Shown here: piece by piece, positions 35,346 to 43,549 of the stretch | How positions within the stretch are numbered: the first letter of the stretch is position 1 | Layout of the letters: each line of letters begins with the position of its first letter | From: JBCBGF01 sp039193455 | Lineage (GTDB): Bacteria > Pseudomonadota > Alphaproteobacteria > Rhodobacterales > Rhodobacteraceae | Direction of reading: 5' to 3' | Assembly: GCA_039193455.1 (NCBI GenBank) | Contig: JBCCWO010000001.1 | Span: forward strand, 496,001 to 560,000 | Length of the DNA: 64,000 bases | Translations under genes and position numbers: made by a program | Notes under the pieces: generated by a model | The model's input: only the letters and a program-made list of their open reading frames with translations | Database searches by the model: none | Told to the model about the DNA's origin: nothing

Positions 35346-36257
35346 ATGTTATCAGAAACTGGCAAAATTCCTATCGATGCGGGATTCCATACCGAGCTCA
35401 TCCGATGCGGCCTTCAGGACCGCGTTATCGGCGGACTGGTCGATCTCAGCGCGCAAAGCTGGCGCATCGTCTATCTGCAAAGCGGCGCAGCGCGTCTAAC
35501 CGATGGCGACTCCGAGTTAGCGATCGAGGCGCCTGCACTTATCTGGCAGCCGCTCAACCAGGACAGCCAGATCCGCGTACGCGCCGGTTCCGTCGGCGCC
35601 TTCCTCCAACTCGGCGACAACAGCCTGACCAACGCCATAGGGCGCAAGCCGGAAGCGGCTGAAATCCGGATGATGACGGGGATGCGTGTCGCCCTGCCGC
35701 TTGAAAGCGGTGGGTCTGACGATGCCGATATCAGCCGGTCTTTCGAGCTTATTTTTCGCGAAGGACGCACGACAAAACCGGGGGCCGAGACAATCGTCGA
35801 AGCACAGGTGCGCGTTCTGCTGGTGCTGCTTTGGCGCTACGCAAGCGAGGTTGGACACCTGTTGGGCACAAAGGCCATGTCATCGCACGTAGTCCAGAGG
35901 TTCAGGCACCAGCTCGAAGTTCACTTTCGCGAGCGGTTGGGCGTCGCCGACTATGCAACGCTTCTTGGGACATCATCGGATCGCCTGCACGACGTTTGCA
36001 CCCGCATGCTCGGCCGCCCCCCTTTGCGCCTCATCCACGAGCGCACGCTCTACGAGGCACAGGTGCTGCTTGAACGGTCGACACAAACGGTTGACCAGAT
36101 CGCCGCCCATCTTGGCTTTCGATCTGCCGGCCAATTCACCAAGTTCTTCAAATCCTACATGGGCGTGCCGCCAAGCACTTATCGCTTGTCTTTACGAAGC
36201 GACGAAAGCGGCGACCGCCCGGTGCATGAGCAGCCCAGTCTGGCGGACTGGCCCTGA
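35346..36257 (+). CDS. AraC family transcriptional regulator
   Basis: A 303-residue regulator with an N-terminal cupin-like sensing domain and the AraC DNA-binding domain at about 190-285 (VADYATLLGTSSDRLHDVCTRMLG; second helix-turn-helix in TVDQIAAHLGFRSAGQFTKFFKSYMGVPPSTYR). It is divergent from the 33846-35255 ALDH across 90 bases and is the natural candidate for controlling the aromatic-type transporter/dehydrogenase cluster. The ATG used has only a weak GGGA close upstream. A GAATAT repeat spaced ten bases (35333-35348) lies across the start. Confidence 0.9.
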   Translation: MLSETGKIPIDAGFHTELIRCGLQDRVIGGLVDLSAQSWRIVYLQSGAARLTDGDSELAIEAPALIWQPLNQDSQIRVRAGSVGAFLQLGDNSLTNAIGRKPEAAEIRMMTGMRVALPLESGGSDDADISRSFELIFREGRTTKPGAETIVEAQVRVLLVLLWRYASEVGHLLGTKAMSSHVVQRFRHQLEVHFRERLGVADYATLLGTSSDRLHDVCTRMLGRPPLRLIHERTLYEAQVLLERSTQTVDQIAAHLGFRSAGQFTKFFKSYMGVPPSTYRLSLRSDESGDRPVHEQPSLADWP

Positions 36258-36539
36258 GGCTTGCGGACAACACCCGCGTTTGTTCCAGAGCCTGTGGTTC
36301 AGGCGCGTCCGTGTCCGCAGAGGCAATGGCGACGCAAATGGTTCGCCGGGACCCTCGGCGGTGTTGGTGCACGCACCCAACATAAGCCCAGGCAGTACGG
36401 TTACCCCACCCACATCAGCCATCCGTTACGCGCTCGCCACAGCCAGAATTCCCACCAGCGAAAATCGTGACTGGACATACAATTGCAACCCAGATCAGCA
36501 TAGCAGGGCGTATCGGACGACTCTAGGAACACTCAACGT

Positions 36540-36902
36540 ATGGAAGCCGCAGCCCTCATTCTGAGTATCGCGAAAATATGGCTGTGGATCGGGGCGGGTG
36601 TTTCGGCTGTCTTCTTGACAGTTGGTGTGGGGCGCATTGATGACGACGCGGCCGATGCGTTTGTGTTCCGCGTCCTGCTGATCCCCGGCATTTTGCTGAT
36701 CTGGCCGCTGGTCGTGTGGCGATGGTGGCGGCTGGAGCGGGGCGAGCCCTTCATGTCGCGGTATCGCCCCCTGCTGTCGCATACACCGGCGGCGGTGATC
36801 ATGGCGGTTCTGATCGTCACCGCCCTGGCACTGTCGCTGACCGCGCGGCAGGAATGGCCCGCACATATTGCCCCCGAACAACTCTCTGAGGCGGGGTCAT
36901 GA
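36540..36902 (+). CDS. Small membrane protein, first gene of the Rieske membrane operon
   Basis: A 120-residue protein with three hydrophobic segments (about 5-30, 45-62 and 80-100), separated by a DDDAADAF acidic turn and a basic WRWWRLERGEPFMSRYRP loop. No cofactor motif is visible. Its stop overlaps the start of the next gene (ATGA). Probably a structural or assembly subunit of the membrane complex encoded by 36540-38981; I do not recognise the family. Confidence 0.7.
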   Translation: MEAAALILSIAKIWLWIGAGVSAVFLTVGVGRIDDDAADAFVFRVLLIPGILLIWPLVVWRWWRLERGEPFMSRYRPLLSHTPAAVIMAVLIVTALALSLTARQEWPAHIAPEQLSEAGS

Positions 36903-37939
36903 GCGTCAAATACGTGCCGGTTCAGTGGAACGGCTTCAAGTGGGGCTATGACGCGGTTGTGCTGATCGCGGTGGGCCTGTTCGTGTGGGTGTTTCTGCGG
37001 GTTGACGCCGATGCGCTGGGCCATGAGCGTGCCGTGTCCGGTGCGATCCGCAACGCGCGTGCTTTCGGGGCCTGTGCGTTTGTGCTGATGACGATGATCC
37101 TGTGCATCGGGCCACTGGCGCGGCTTTTTCCGCGGTTCTTGCCCTTGCTTTATAATCGCCGGCACTTTGGTGTGATCACCGCCGCGGTGGCCACCACGCA
37201 TGCCTATCTTGTCCTGGGGTGGTATTTCGCGTTCTCGCCCGTGGATCGGTTCGAAACGGTCCTGTTTGCAAACACCAGTTTCACTAACGGAGTTGCCGGT
37301 TTTCCGTTTGAGGCCTTCGGGATCTTTGCACTGCTGTCTTTGCTCGTGCTGGCGGCAACCAGCCATGATTTCTGGATGAAATTTCTGACCCCGCCGGTGT
37401 GGAAAGCCCTGCATTATCTGATCTATCCCGCCTACGCGGCGGTGGTGGCGCATGTTGCGTGGGGGGCGCTGCTTGATCGCGACAGCTCTGCCTTTGCGTG
37501 GATCGTCTATGCGGGCGCAGCGGCGGTTGTCGGGTTGCATCTGGTCGCAGGATTTCAGAAACGCGCGCCGGCGACCGACGCCCTGGCCGGGTTGGTGGCG
37601 GTGGCCGATGCATCGACGATTGCAGAGGGGCGCGCGCGCATTATCAAGCTGCCGTCGGGTGACCGGGTGGCGATCTTTCGCCATGACGGCGCGCTTTATG
37701 CCATTGCAAATGCCTGCGCGCACCAAAACGGGCCGCTGGGCGAAGGGCGGGTTGAGGCGTGTCTGGTCACATGCCCCTGGCACGGCTTTCAGTACGACCT
37801 GCGCAACGGCCAATCGCCTGCGCCGTTCACCGAGAAGGTCCCCACCTACAACCTGACGCGGAAAGACGGTGTCGTACTTTTGGACCCCGAGCCCAACCCG
37901 CCAGGAACACCGACCACGCCGCTGCCGTTGGAGACGTAG
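36899..37939 (+). CDS. Ferric-reductase-like haem-b membrane domain fused to a Rieske [2Fe-2S] domain
   Basis: A 346-residue protein. Residues 15-220 contain six or so membrane helices with the ferric-reductase/MsrQ-like pattern: RRHFGVITAAVATTHAYLVLGWYF (His101), LHYLIYPAYAAVVAHVAWG (His172, His185), consistent with one or two b haems. Residues 230-335 form a Rieske domain with both ligand pairs intact: Cys273-x-His275 and Cys292-x-x-His295 (CAHQNGPLGEG, CPWHGFQYDL). Haem b and a Rieske cluster on one membrane chain suggest quinol-linked electron transfer, like a reduced bc-type module. Actual electron partners are unknown. Overlaps the preceding gene and is two bases from the next. Confidence 0.85.
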   Translation: MSVKYVPVQWNGFKWGYDAVVLIAVGLFVWVFLRVDADALGHERAVSGAIRNARAFGACAFVLMTMILCIGPLARLFPRFLPLLYNRRHFGVITAAVATTHAYLVLGWYFAFSPVDRFETVLFANTSFTNGVAGFPFEAFGIFALLSLLVLAATSHDFWMKFLTPPVWKALHYLIYPAYAAVVAHVAWGALLDRDSSAFAWIVYAGAAAVVGLHLVAGFQKRAPATDALAGLVAVADASTIAEGRARIIKLPSGDRVAIFRHDGALYAIANACAHQNGPLGEGRVEACLVTCPWHGFQYDLRNGQSPAPFTEKVPTYNLTRKDGVVLLDPEPNPPGTPTTPLPLET

Positions 37940-37941
37940 AG

Positions 37942-38703
37942 ATGAGCGAAAGACCCTTCTTTGTCGGATACCTCGGCCTGCCCAAGGGGCTGCGTGGCTT
38001 TGTCTTTTCGGTTGCGGCAATCCTTGTTGCCGGAGCGGGCCTCGTGTCGGCTACAATCGCATTGACCCAGGATGACCCTGGCGAGGGCGCCTTCCGGTTT
38101 GATCTGGCGCGTCAGACGGTGACGGGCGTGGTCGAGTTGACGCCAACGCCGATCCTTCATGTGACCGAAGGCAGCGAACATGTCGCGGTGGGCCACACGC
38201 TGATGCTGTCGGGGGGCGGCAAGAACGGCGCTTTGCCGCGCGCCCGCGCGCTTGAAGGACAGATGGCGACGGTCAGCGGGATTCTGTTGACGCGGGGTGC
38301 GCTGGACATGATCCAGCTGCGCGGCGGGAACAACGGATTGAGTGCGGCGGAAGAGGCCGATCCGGTGGCGCCGCCACCGCCAGAGCCGCTGGGCCGTTGG
38401 CGTCTGGCGGGCGAGATTTGTGACGGAAAATGCGCGGCCGGCGCGATGCGCCCGGGTCGCGGTATCGGGCACAAGGCCTGTGCCAATCTGTGCATTGTGA
38501 ACGGGCTGCCGCCGGTATTTGTCAGCACGCAGCCGGTGCACGGCGCGGAATTCATGTTGATCGCTGGTGAAGGCGACAACCCGATGCCCGCGGCGCTGTA
38601 CGACTGGGTTGCGGAATACGTGACGCTGGAAGGCGACATTACCCGGCACGGTGATCTGCTGGTTCTGACCGTCGACACCGAAACTATCGAGCGGACCCCA
38701 TGA
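37942..38703 (+). CDS. Membrane-anchored protein with a CxxxC...HxxCxxxC motif
   Basis: A 253-residue protein with one N-terminal helix (about 20-42) and a beta-rich, presumably periplasmic domain. Its centre carries a striking cluster of possible metal or thiol ligands, Cys160, Cys164, His177, Cys180 and Cys184 (ICDGKC, GHKACANLC), followed by NGLPPVFV. I recall similar HKACA-LC segments in uncharacterised partners of Rieske genes, but cannot name a family. Start at ATG 37942, two bases after the Rieske gene stop; a longer frame from 37759 is an overlap artefact. Overlaps the next gene by four bases. Confidence 0.75.
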   Translation: MSERPFFVGYLGLPKGLRGFVFSVAAILVAGAGLVSATIALTQDDPGEGAFRFDLARQTVTGVVELTPTPILHVTEGSEHVAVGHTLMLSGGGKNGALPRARALEGQMATVSGILLTRGALDMIQLRGGNNGLSAAEEADPVAPPPPEPLGRWRLAGEICDGKCAAGAMRPGRGIGHKACANLCIVNGLPPVFVSTQPVHGAEFMLIAGEGDNPMPAALYDWVAEYVTLEGDITRHGDLLVLTVDTETIERTP

Positions 38704-38981
38704 CACGTAAGATCGTCGGTTGGAGCCTGTTCGTGCTGCTCGCAGTCATCCTGCTGTACGTCAGCCGGTTCTGGGACTTTCGGTTTTGGTCCGGCGGATT
38801 GTTTGGGATCGACATGTTGCGCCCCCAAGGGGGGCTGGTGGCGCAATGGCTGCGGGGAACGCCGCTGGCCCCCTATGAATTGCTGGTCTGGCTTGTCGGC
38901 GGATTCTTGAGCCTGAGTGCCTTTGAATGGCTGTTCTCGCGGCTGTGGCCCTTGCGGGAGCAAGGCGGACAGGAGGACTGA
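38700..38981 (+). CDS. Small membrane protein, last gene of the Rieske membrane operon
   Basis: A 93-residue protein with two hydrophobic segments (about 5-22 and 58-80) and an aromatic-rich loop (SRFWDFRFWSGGLFG). The start overlaps the preceding gene (ATGA), so all four genes of 36540-38981 are tightly coupled. No motif indicates a function. Convergent with the Rieske-ThDP gene, 68 bases away. Confidence 0.7.
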   Translation: MTRKIVGWSLFVLLAVILLYVSRFWDFRFWSGGLFGIDMLRPQGGLVAQWLRGTPLAPYELLVWLVGGFLSLSAFEWLFSRLWPLREQGGQED

Positions 38982-39049
38982 GGCTCGGCCTCACCTGGTC
39001 GACCGGGGTCGCGGTGTCCGCGACCAGAACCCGGCGATCCCATAGCCGT

Positions 39050-41014
39050 TTACACAAGCTCCGCGTCGGTCATGATTTCAACCAAGGCCGGACCGTCCAC
39101 AGCAAGCGCATCCGCCAGCGCCGCTTCGACATCCGCGCCCTTCGTCACTTTCGCACCATGGGCCCCGCAGAGCCGCGCGAAGGCCGAGAAGGATGGATTG
39201 ACCAGCGAGGTTTCCCAAACCGGCCATTCGCCCGAACGCTGCTCCTTGGAAATCTTGCCAAGCTCATCATTGTGCAAAAGCACATGGGTGACATCCATGC
39301 CGTATTTGACAAGCGTGGTAAGCTCCATCGCGTATTGGCCGAAGCCGCCGTCGCCGGAGACGGAGATCACCTTGCGGCCCCGGAACGCCTCGAAATCCTG
39401 CGTAGCCGCCCAGGCGCCCATTGCGGCGGGCAGGGCAAAGCCAATGGAGCCGAGATAGCCCGACATCATCACCCGCTGCCCCTTGGTTTCAAAATAGCGC
39501 CCGAAGGAGTAGGTGTTGTTGCCCACATCCACCGTGATGAGGGCATCGGCGGGCGCCACGCGCGAGAGCGCCTCGAAGACGGCGACGGAATGAACGCCGC
39601 GGCTGCCTTCCTCGGCCAGGCGGCCCTGCTTCTCTTCGCGCCACATCCGCCAGCGTTCGGCAAGTTCGGCGATCTGGTCGGGCCCGTCGCCCCGCGAAAC
39701 CTGTGGTGTGATCGCCGTGCAAAACGCCCCGATCTCGCCCCAGACGGGCAGGGTCACCGGGTGGAACTTGCCAAGTTGCATCCGCTCGAAATCCACCTGG
39801 ATCGTGGGTTTGCTGCGGTTGATGCCGGTGTGGTTCGAAAATGACGCACCCAGCACCAGCTGCAGATCGCATTCGTTCATGAACCAGCTTGCAATCGGCG
39901 TGCCGGAGCGTCCGAGCACGCCCGCGGCATTGGGGTGGCTGTCGGGGATCAGCCCCTTGCCCTTGAAAGTGGTCACCACCGGCGCGCCAAGCGCTTCGGC
40001 AAGCTTGATGATGCCCTCCCGCGCCTCCCACGCCCCGTGCCCCATGATGATGATCGGGCGCTTGGCGTTCGCGATCATCGCAAGCGCCGCCTCAACATCG
40101 CTGTCGGAGGGTTTCACGACCGGCCCGCTCATCCGGCCTTCGGGTGATCCGGCGGGCGCGTCGCTCGGCTGCGTCTGCACATCATCGGGGAAGATCAGAT
40201 GCGTAACGTCGCGTTCAATCAGCGCCGTCTTGATCGCGAGCGAGGCGAGTTCGCTGTGCCGCGATGTGCTGAGCACCGGCTGCGAAAACCGGGTGACGGC
40301 ATCGAAGGCGGATTTGAGATCGATATCCTGAAACGCGCCGGGGCCAAACACTTGGGTTTGCACCTGGCCCGTCAGCGCCAGCACCGGCGCGCGATCCACC
40401 TTGGCGTCCCACAGGCCGGTCAGCAGGTTCGTGGCGCCGGGCCCCGCAATCGTCAGGCAGGCGGCCGGTTTGCCCGTAAGCTTGCCATAGGCCGAGGCCG
40501 CGAAGGCCGCCGCCCCTTCATGCCGGATGCCGATGTAAGACATCTCGCCATCAACCGTGCGCCTGCGGATCGCATCGGCCAGGCCCAGGTTCGAATGGCC
40601 GACCATCCCGAAGACCCGCGTGACGCCCCAGTTCACCATGGTTTCGGCCATGGCATCGGTCACGGTGCGCGCATGCGGGGGCTCAGCCTCAAGGCCCACA
40701 AAAACCTCGCCGTCCCGCACGTCTACCGGGTAGGTTTTTTGCCCCGTATCTTCATGCCCGCCCGGCGGCGCGCCCGTCAGCGGATCGAAATCCCAGCCGT
40801 GCCAGGGGCAGCGGATCCAGCATTTGTCATCGATCCCGCGCTCGATCGTGCCCTCGCCGAGCGGGCCGCCCTGATGCGGGCAGTGATTGTCCATCGCCGC
40901 CCATTGGCCATCGAAGTGCGAAAGGCAGAGGTAGAGGTTGCGGGCGGAGACCGTCTTTACGCGACCCTCCGGCAGGTCCGCCGGGCCGACACTCACCCAA
41001 TCCAGATCGCTCAT
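39050..41014 (-). CDS. Rieske ferredoxin domain fused to a thiamine-diphosphate-dependent enzyme
   Basis: A 654-residue fusion. Residues 1-108 are a Rieske domain with all four ligands (Cys45-x-His47 in NHCPHQGGPLGEG; Cys69-x-x-His72 in RCPWHGWDFD). From about 112 to the end is a complete acetolactate synthase/pyruvate oxidase-type ThDP enzyme: catalytic Glu166 in IRHEGAAAFAASAYGKL, a central domain (AKRPIIIMGHGAW), and the ThDP motif GDG (554-556) ending in Asn-Asp (582-583). Likely a 2-oxo acid decarboxylating enzyme whose electrons pass to or from the Rieske cluster; substrate unknown. Start at 41014 overlaps the upstream gene stop (ATGA); the frame to 41065 is read-through. Confidence 0.88.
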   Translation of the reverse strand: MSDLDWVSVGPADLPEGRVKTVSARNLYLCLSHFDGQWAAMDNHCPHQGGPLGEGTIERGIDDKCWIRCPWHGWDFDPLTGAPPGGHEDTGQKTYPVDVRDGEVFVGLEAEPPHARTVTDAMAETMVNWGVTRVFGMVGHSNLGLADAIRRRTVDGEMSYIGIRHEGAAAFAASAYGKLTGKPAACLTIAGPGATNLLTGLWDAKVDRAPVLALTGQVQTQVFGPGAFQDIDLKSAFDAVTRFSQPVLSTSRHSELASLAIKTALIERDVTHLIFPDDVQTQPSDAPAGSPEGRMSGPVVKPSDSDVEAALAMIANAKRPIIIMGHGAWEAREGIIKLAEALGAPVVTTFKGKGLIPDSHPNAAGVLGRSGTPIASWFMNECDLQLVLGASFSNHTGINRSKPTIQVDFERMQLGKFHPVTLPVWGEIGAFCTAITPQVSRGDGPDQIAELAERWRMWREEKQGRLAEEGSRGVHSVAVFEALSRVAPADALITVDVGNNTYSFGRYFETKGQRVMMSGYLGSIGFALPAAMGAWAATQDFEAFRGRKVISVSGDGGFGQYAMELTTLVKYGMDVTHVLLHNDELGKISKEQRSGEWPVWETSLVNPSFSAFARLCGAHGAKVTKGADVEAALADALAVDGPALVEIMTDAELV

Positions 41015-42618
41015 GCCACCCCTCCGTAGGCCACGCCCGACAGTGCAGCCATGTCCTTTTTCCACGTTGTCAGATCATCCCGATTGAACTGCGACAGGTG
41101 GTCATGCCCGCATGCGCGCGCCATCACCTGCATCAGCTCAACCGAGGCTTCGAAAAAGTTCGCCAACTGCCGGGCGGATTTTTCAACCACAAGGCGGCTC
41201 ACCAGATGCGGCTTCTGCGTGGCGATGCCCACGGGGCAGTTGTTTGTATGACAGGCACGCATGGCAAGGCAACCGATGGCCTGCATGGCAGAGTTCGAAA
41301 GCGCGATGGCATCGGCACCAAGCGCCATCGCCTTGATGAAATCGGCCGGTTTGCGCAGGCCGCCGGTGATCACCAGCGTCACGTCCGGGTTCGTCGAATC
41401 CAGATGCCGCCGCGCGCGGGCCAGCGCCGGGATGGTTGGCACGCTGATATTGTCGCGAAAGAGGATCGGCGCCGCGCCCGTCCCGCCACCACGCCCGTCC
41501 AGGATGATGTAATCCACGCCCACCTCAAGCGCGGCATCGATATCCTTTTCAATATGCTGGGCCGAAAGCTTATAGCCTATGGGAATGCCGCCTGTGCGAT
41601 CGCGCACCTCGTCGGCGAATTCCTTGATTTGGGCCGGTTCCGTCCAATCGGGAAAACGAGGCGGAGAGATCGCGTCTTCGCCCGCCGGGATGCCGCGCAC
41701 CTCGGCGATCTTGCCCTTGTTCTTGGCGCCTGGCAGGTGCCCACCGGTTCCTGTCTTGGCCCCCTGACCGCCCTTGAAGTGGAAGGCCTGGACGCTTGCG
41801 AGCTTGTCCCAGCCAAAGCCAAACCGTGAGGACGCAAGTTCATAGAAATAGCGCGAGTTGGCTTGCTGTTCCTCCGGAAGCATCCCGCCTTCGCCCGAGC
41901 AGATGCCAGTGCCGGCCAGCTCCGCGCCGCGGGCGAGCGCGACCTTAGCAGGCTCCGACAAGGCGCCGAACGACATGTCGGACACAAAGAGCGGGATCTC
42001 CAGACGCAGCGGCTTTTGCGCGTTCGGACCGATGACGACATCGGTCCCGACCGGATCTTCATCGAGAAGCGGCGCCGTCTGAAGCTGAGCCGTCAGGATC
42101 TGCAGATCGTCCCAGCTTGGCAGCGCGTCCCGCGGAACGCCCATCGACTCCACCACGCCGTGATGGCCGGTTTTTGACAGGCCATCGCGCGCATATTGTT
42201 GGATGAGCCCGTTATGCGGTTCTTCGGCCGTTCCGTGCGACGTATCGGCATAGAGGCCCAGATAGGCGTCACGATCGAAGGGTTGCGGATTCTCCTGGCC
42301 CCAGGCCGCAATCTCATCCTCATCAACCAGGACCTGGTCTTTCTCGATCCACGAGGTGAACTTGGGCAGCTTCTCCTCGTTGGCGTATTCCGAAACACCG
42401 GTGTCGAGCCGGTAATCCCAATTGTGCACTCCGCAGATGAGGTTGCGTCCCCGCACGTGCCCATCGGCCATCAGCGCGCCGCGGTGCAGGCAACGGCCGT
42501 AGAACACCACAACCTCATCGTCGAACCGAACCAGTACAAGATCGACTTCCGAGACCAAGGCGTATTGGGGTTTGCGATCCGGGATTTCGCTATAGGTGGC
42601 GACAGCTACCTTATTCAC
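41011..42618 (-). CDS. Rieske-like domain fused to an FMN-binding glutamate synthase domain
   Basis: A 535-residue protein. Residues 1-100 carry a Rieske-like domain with Cys43-x-His45 (GRCLHRGALMADG) and Cys62-x-x-His65 (ICGVHNWDYRLDTG). Residues about 150-535 are the FMN barrel of glutamate synthase: SDMSFGALSEPAKVALARGAE, GICSGEGGMLPEEQ, KGGQGAKTGTGGHLPG, ILDGRGGGTGAAP, and the 3Fe-4S cysteines Cys450, Cys456 and Cys461 (CLAMRACHTNNCPVG). The glutamine amidotransferase domain of GltB is absent. Coupled to the Rieske-ThDP gene by a four-base overlap, so the two probably form one enzyme system. True reaction unknown. Confidence 0.87.
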   Translation of the reverse strand: MNKVAVATYSEIPDRKPQYALVSEVDLVLVRFDDEVVVFYGRCLHRGALMADGHVRGRNLICGVHNWDYRLDTGVSEYANEEKLPKFTSWIEKDQVLVDEDEIAAWGQENPQPFDRDAYLGLYADTSHGTAEEPHNGLIQQYARDGLSKTGHHGVVESMGVPRDALPSWDDLQILTAQLQTAPLLDEDPVGTDVVIGPNAQKPLRLEIPLFVSDMSFGALSEPAKVALARGAELAGTGICSGEGGMLPEEQQANSRYFYELASSRFGFGWDKLASVQAFHFKGGQGAKTGTGGHLPGAKNKGKIAEVRGIPAGEDAISPPRFPDWTEPAQIKEFADEVRDRTGGIPIGYKLSAQHIEKDIDAALEVGVDYIILDGRGGGTGAAPILFRDNISVPTIPALARARRHLDSTNPDVTLVITGGLRKPADFIKAMALGADAIALSNSAMQAIGCLAMRACHTNNCPVGIATQKPHLVSRLVVEKSARQLANFFEASVELMQVMARACGHDHLSQFNRDDLTTWKKDMAALSGVAYGGVA

Positions 42619-42805
42619 GGAGCCCTCCTGTTTTGTCGTACGAGTTCTGAGCGACTCGTTGGTCCTTTGCGTGGGTGCATCTCAGCGCAGTTTTTGGCGC
42701 TTGTCACCAATTGGGAACCAGCGTCGAAATTCATCGTCGCGGGAGACAGTCCCTCAAACACCGATAGTCTGATTCACAGCGTAGCTCTTGAAACGACGCT
42801 CGGGA
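42619..42805. other. AT-richer gap upstream of the Rieske-GltB gene
   Basis: 187 bases visibly lower in GC than the neighbouring genes. It should contain the promoter of the Rieske-GltB/Rieske-ThDP pair (minus strand, start 42618, preceded by GGAGGG-like AGGAGGG) and the end of the small membrane-protein gene. No clear -35/-10 pair or small gene is claimed. Confidence 0.35.
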
Positions 42806-43192
42806 CTAAAAGAAAGGGCGGCGTCCAACCCAGTCGATGATCTCCGAGGGCGACCAGATTAGGCAAACAATTACACCAGCTGCGAAACCTGCGATCTTAA
42901 GCAAGCGGGCAAAAGGCGATGTTTTCGCCTCCGCTTCCTCTGCCGCGTCAATGCGTGCACGGGTTTCTTCGGGATTGGCAGTAAACTGTGCAAAACCGCG
43001 TAGAATTGCGGAGTTACCGGCGCGACCGGCCCAATGATCGAAGAGAAGAAGCAACGGAAAACCAGCGACTAGTATCAGAGTCGTGACACCGACACCTACC
43101 TGAAGCACTTGCAGAAGCGCCATCACAAACACACCAAGCAGGAACCCTAGCGGAACGGCGATCAGAGCTTTCATTCGTTCAATGCGTGACAC
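42806..43192 (-). CDS. Hypothetical membrane protein
   Basis: A 128-residue protein with two adjacent hydrophobic segments (about 8-30 and 34-52), a charged linker containing an Ala/Glu-rich helix (RIDAAEEAEAKTSPF), and a third hydrophobic segment (about 98-115). No family recognised. Codon and base composition are AT-richer than the flanking genes. It lies alone between the Rieske pair and tRNA-Leu, a position compatible with acquired DNA. Confidence 0.6.
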   Translation of the reverse strand: MSRIERMKALIAVPLGFLLGVFVMALLQVLQVGVGVTTLILVAGFPLLLLFDHWAGRAGNSAILRGFAQFTANPEETRARIDAAEEAEAKTSPFARLLKIAGFAAGVIVCLIWSPSEIIDWVGRRPFF

Positions 43193-43549
43193 GGTTTAAC
43201 CCCATGGACTGCGCAGGGGTATCTGGACCACAGTTTGATGGCAGAAGTTTGGCTCCTTATGGCTGTCCCTTATGCACTGCATCGTCGCGATGCATGACTG
43301 AAATTTTGAGATTTGGGCTTCGTGCGCTCACCAGGCCCCGGCTTTTGGTCTAGCCCAGCCCACTCTATCCGCGCCGGAAATGCCGCCCGACCAAGTGCCT
43401 TAGATAATTGGATCGAGACCGAAAGCAGCCGGACAGGGCCTATCCCTGCGCCCAGCGTCCAAAAAAGGACCTGCCAATTGAATCACACCATTGTCTGCGC
43501 GCCGCACCATTGCTGATCATCGTGTGCCAGCAAGCAATTGCTAATAATG
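43193..43549. other. Intergenic region before tRNA-Leu
   Basis: About 357 bases with no convincing gene and AT-richer composition. It holds the inverted repeat TGCATCG-TCG-CGATGCA (43278-43294) and the 3' flank of tRNA-Leu. No second copy of the tRNA 3' end was seen that would mark an integrated element. Confidence 0.4.
43278..43294. repeat. Short perfect inverted repeat
   Basis: TGCATCG and CGATGCA around a three-base loop (TCG), a seven-base-pair stem in otherwise non-coding sequence. Not followed by a T run on either strand beyond a short AAATTTT, so termination is uncertain. Function unknown. Confidence 0.4.

Noticed and set aside
36533..38020. A long minus-strand open frame opposite the Rieske membrane operon, about 495 codons
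   Set aside because: It is Arg/His/Gln/Pro-rich with no family features, and the plus strand carries four overlapping genes with clear motifs. GC-rich genes create such antisense frames.
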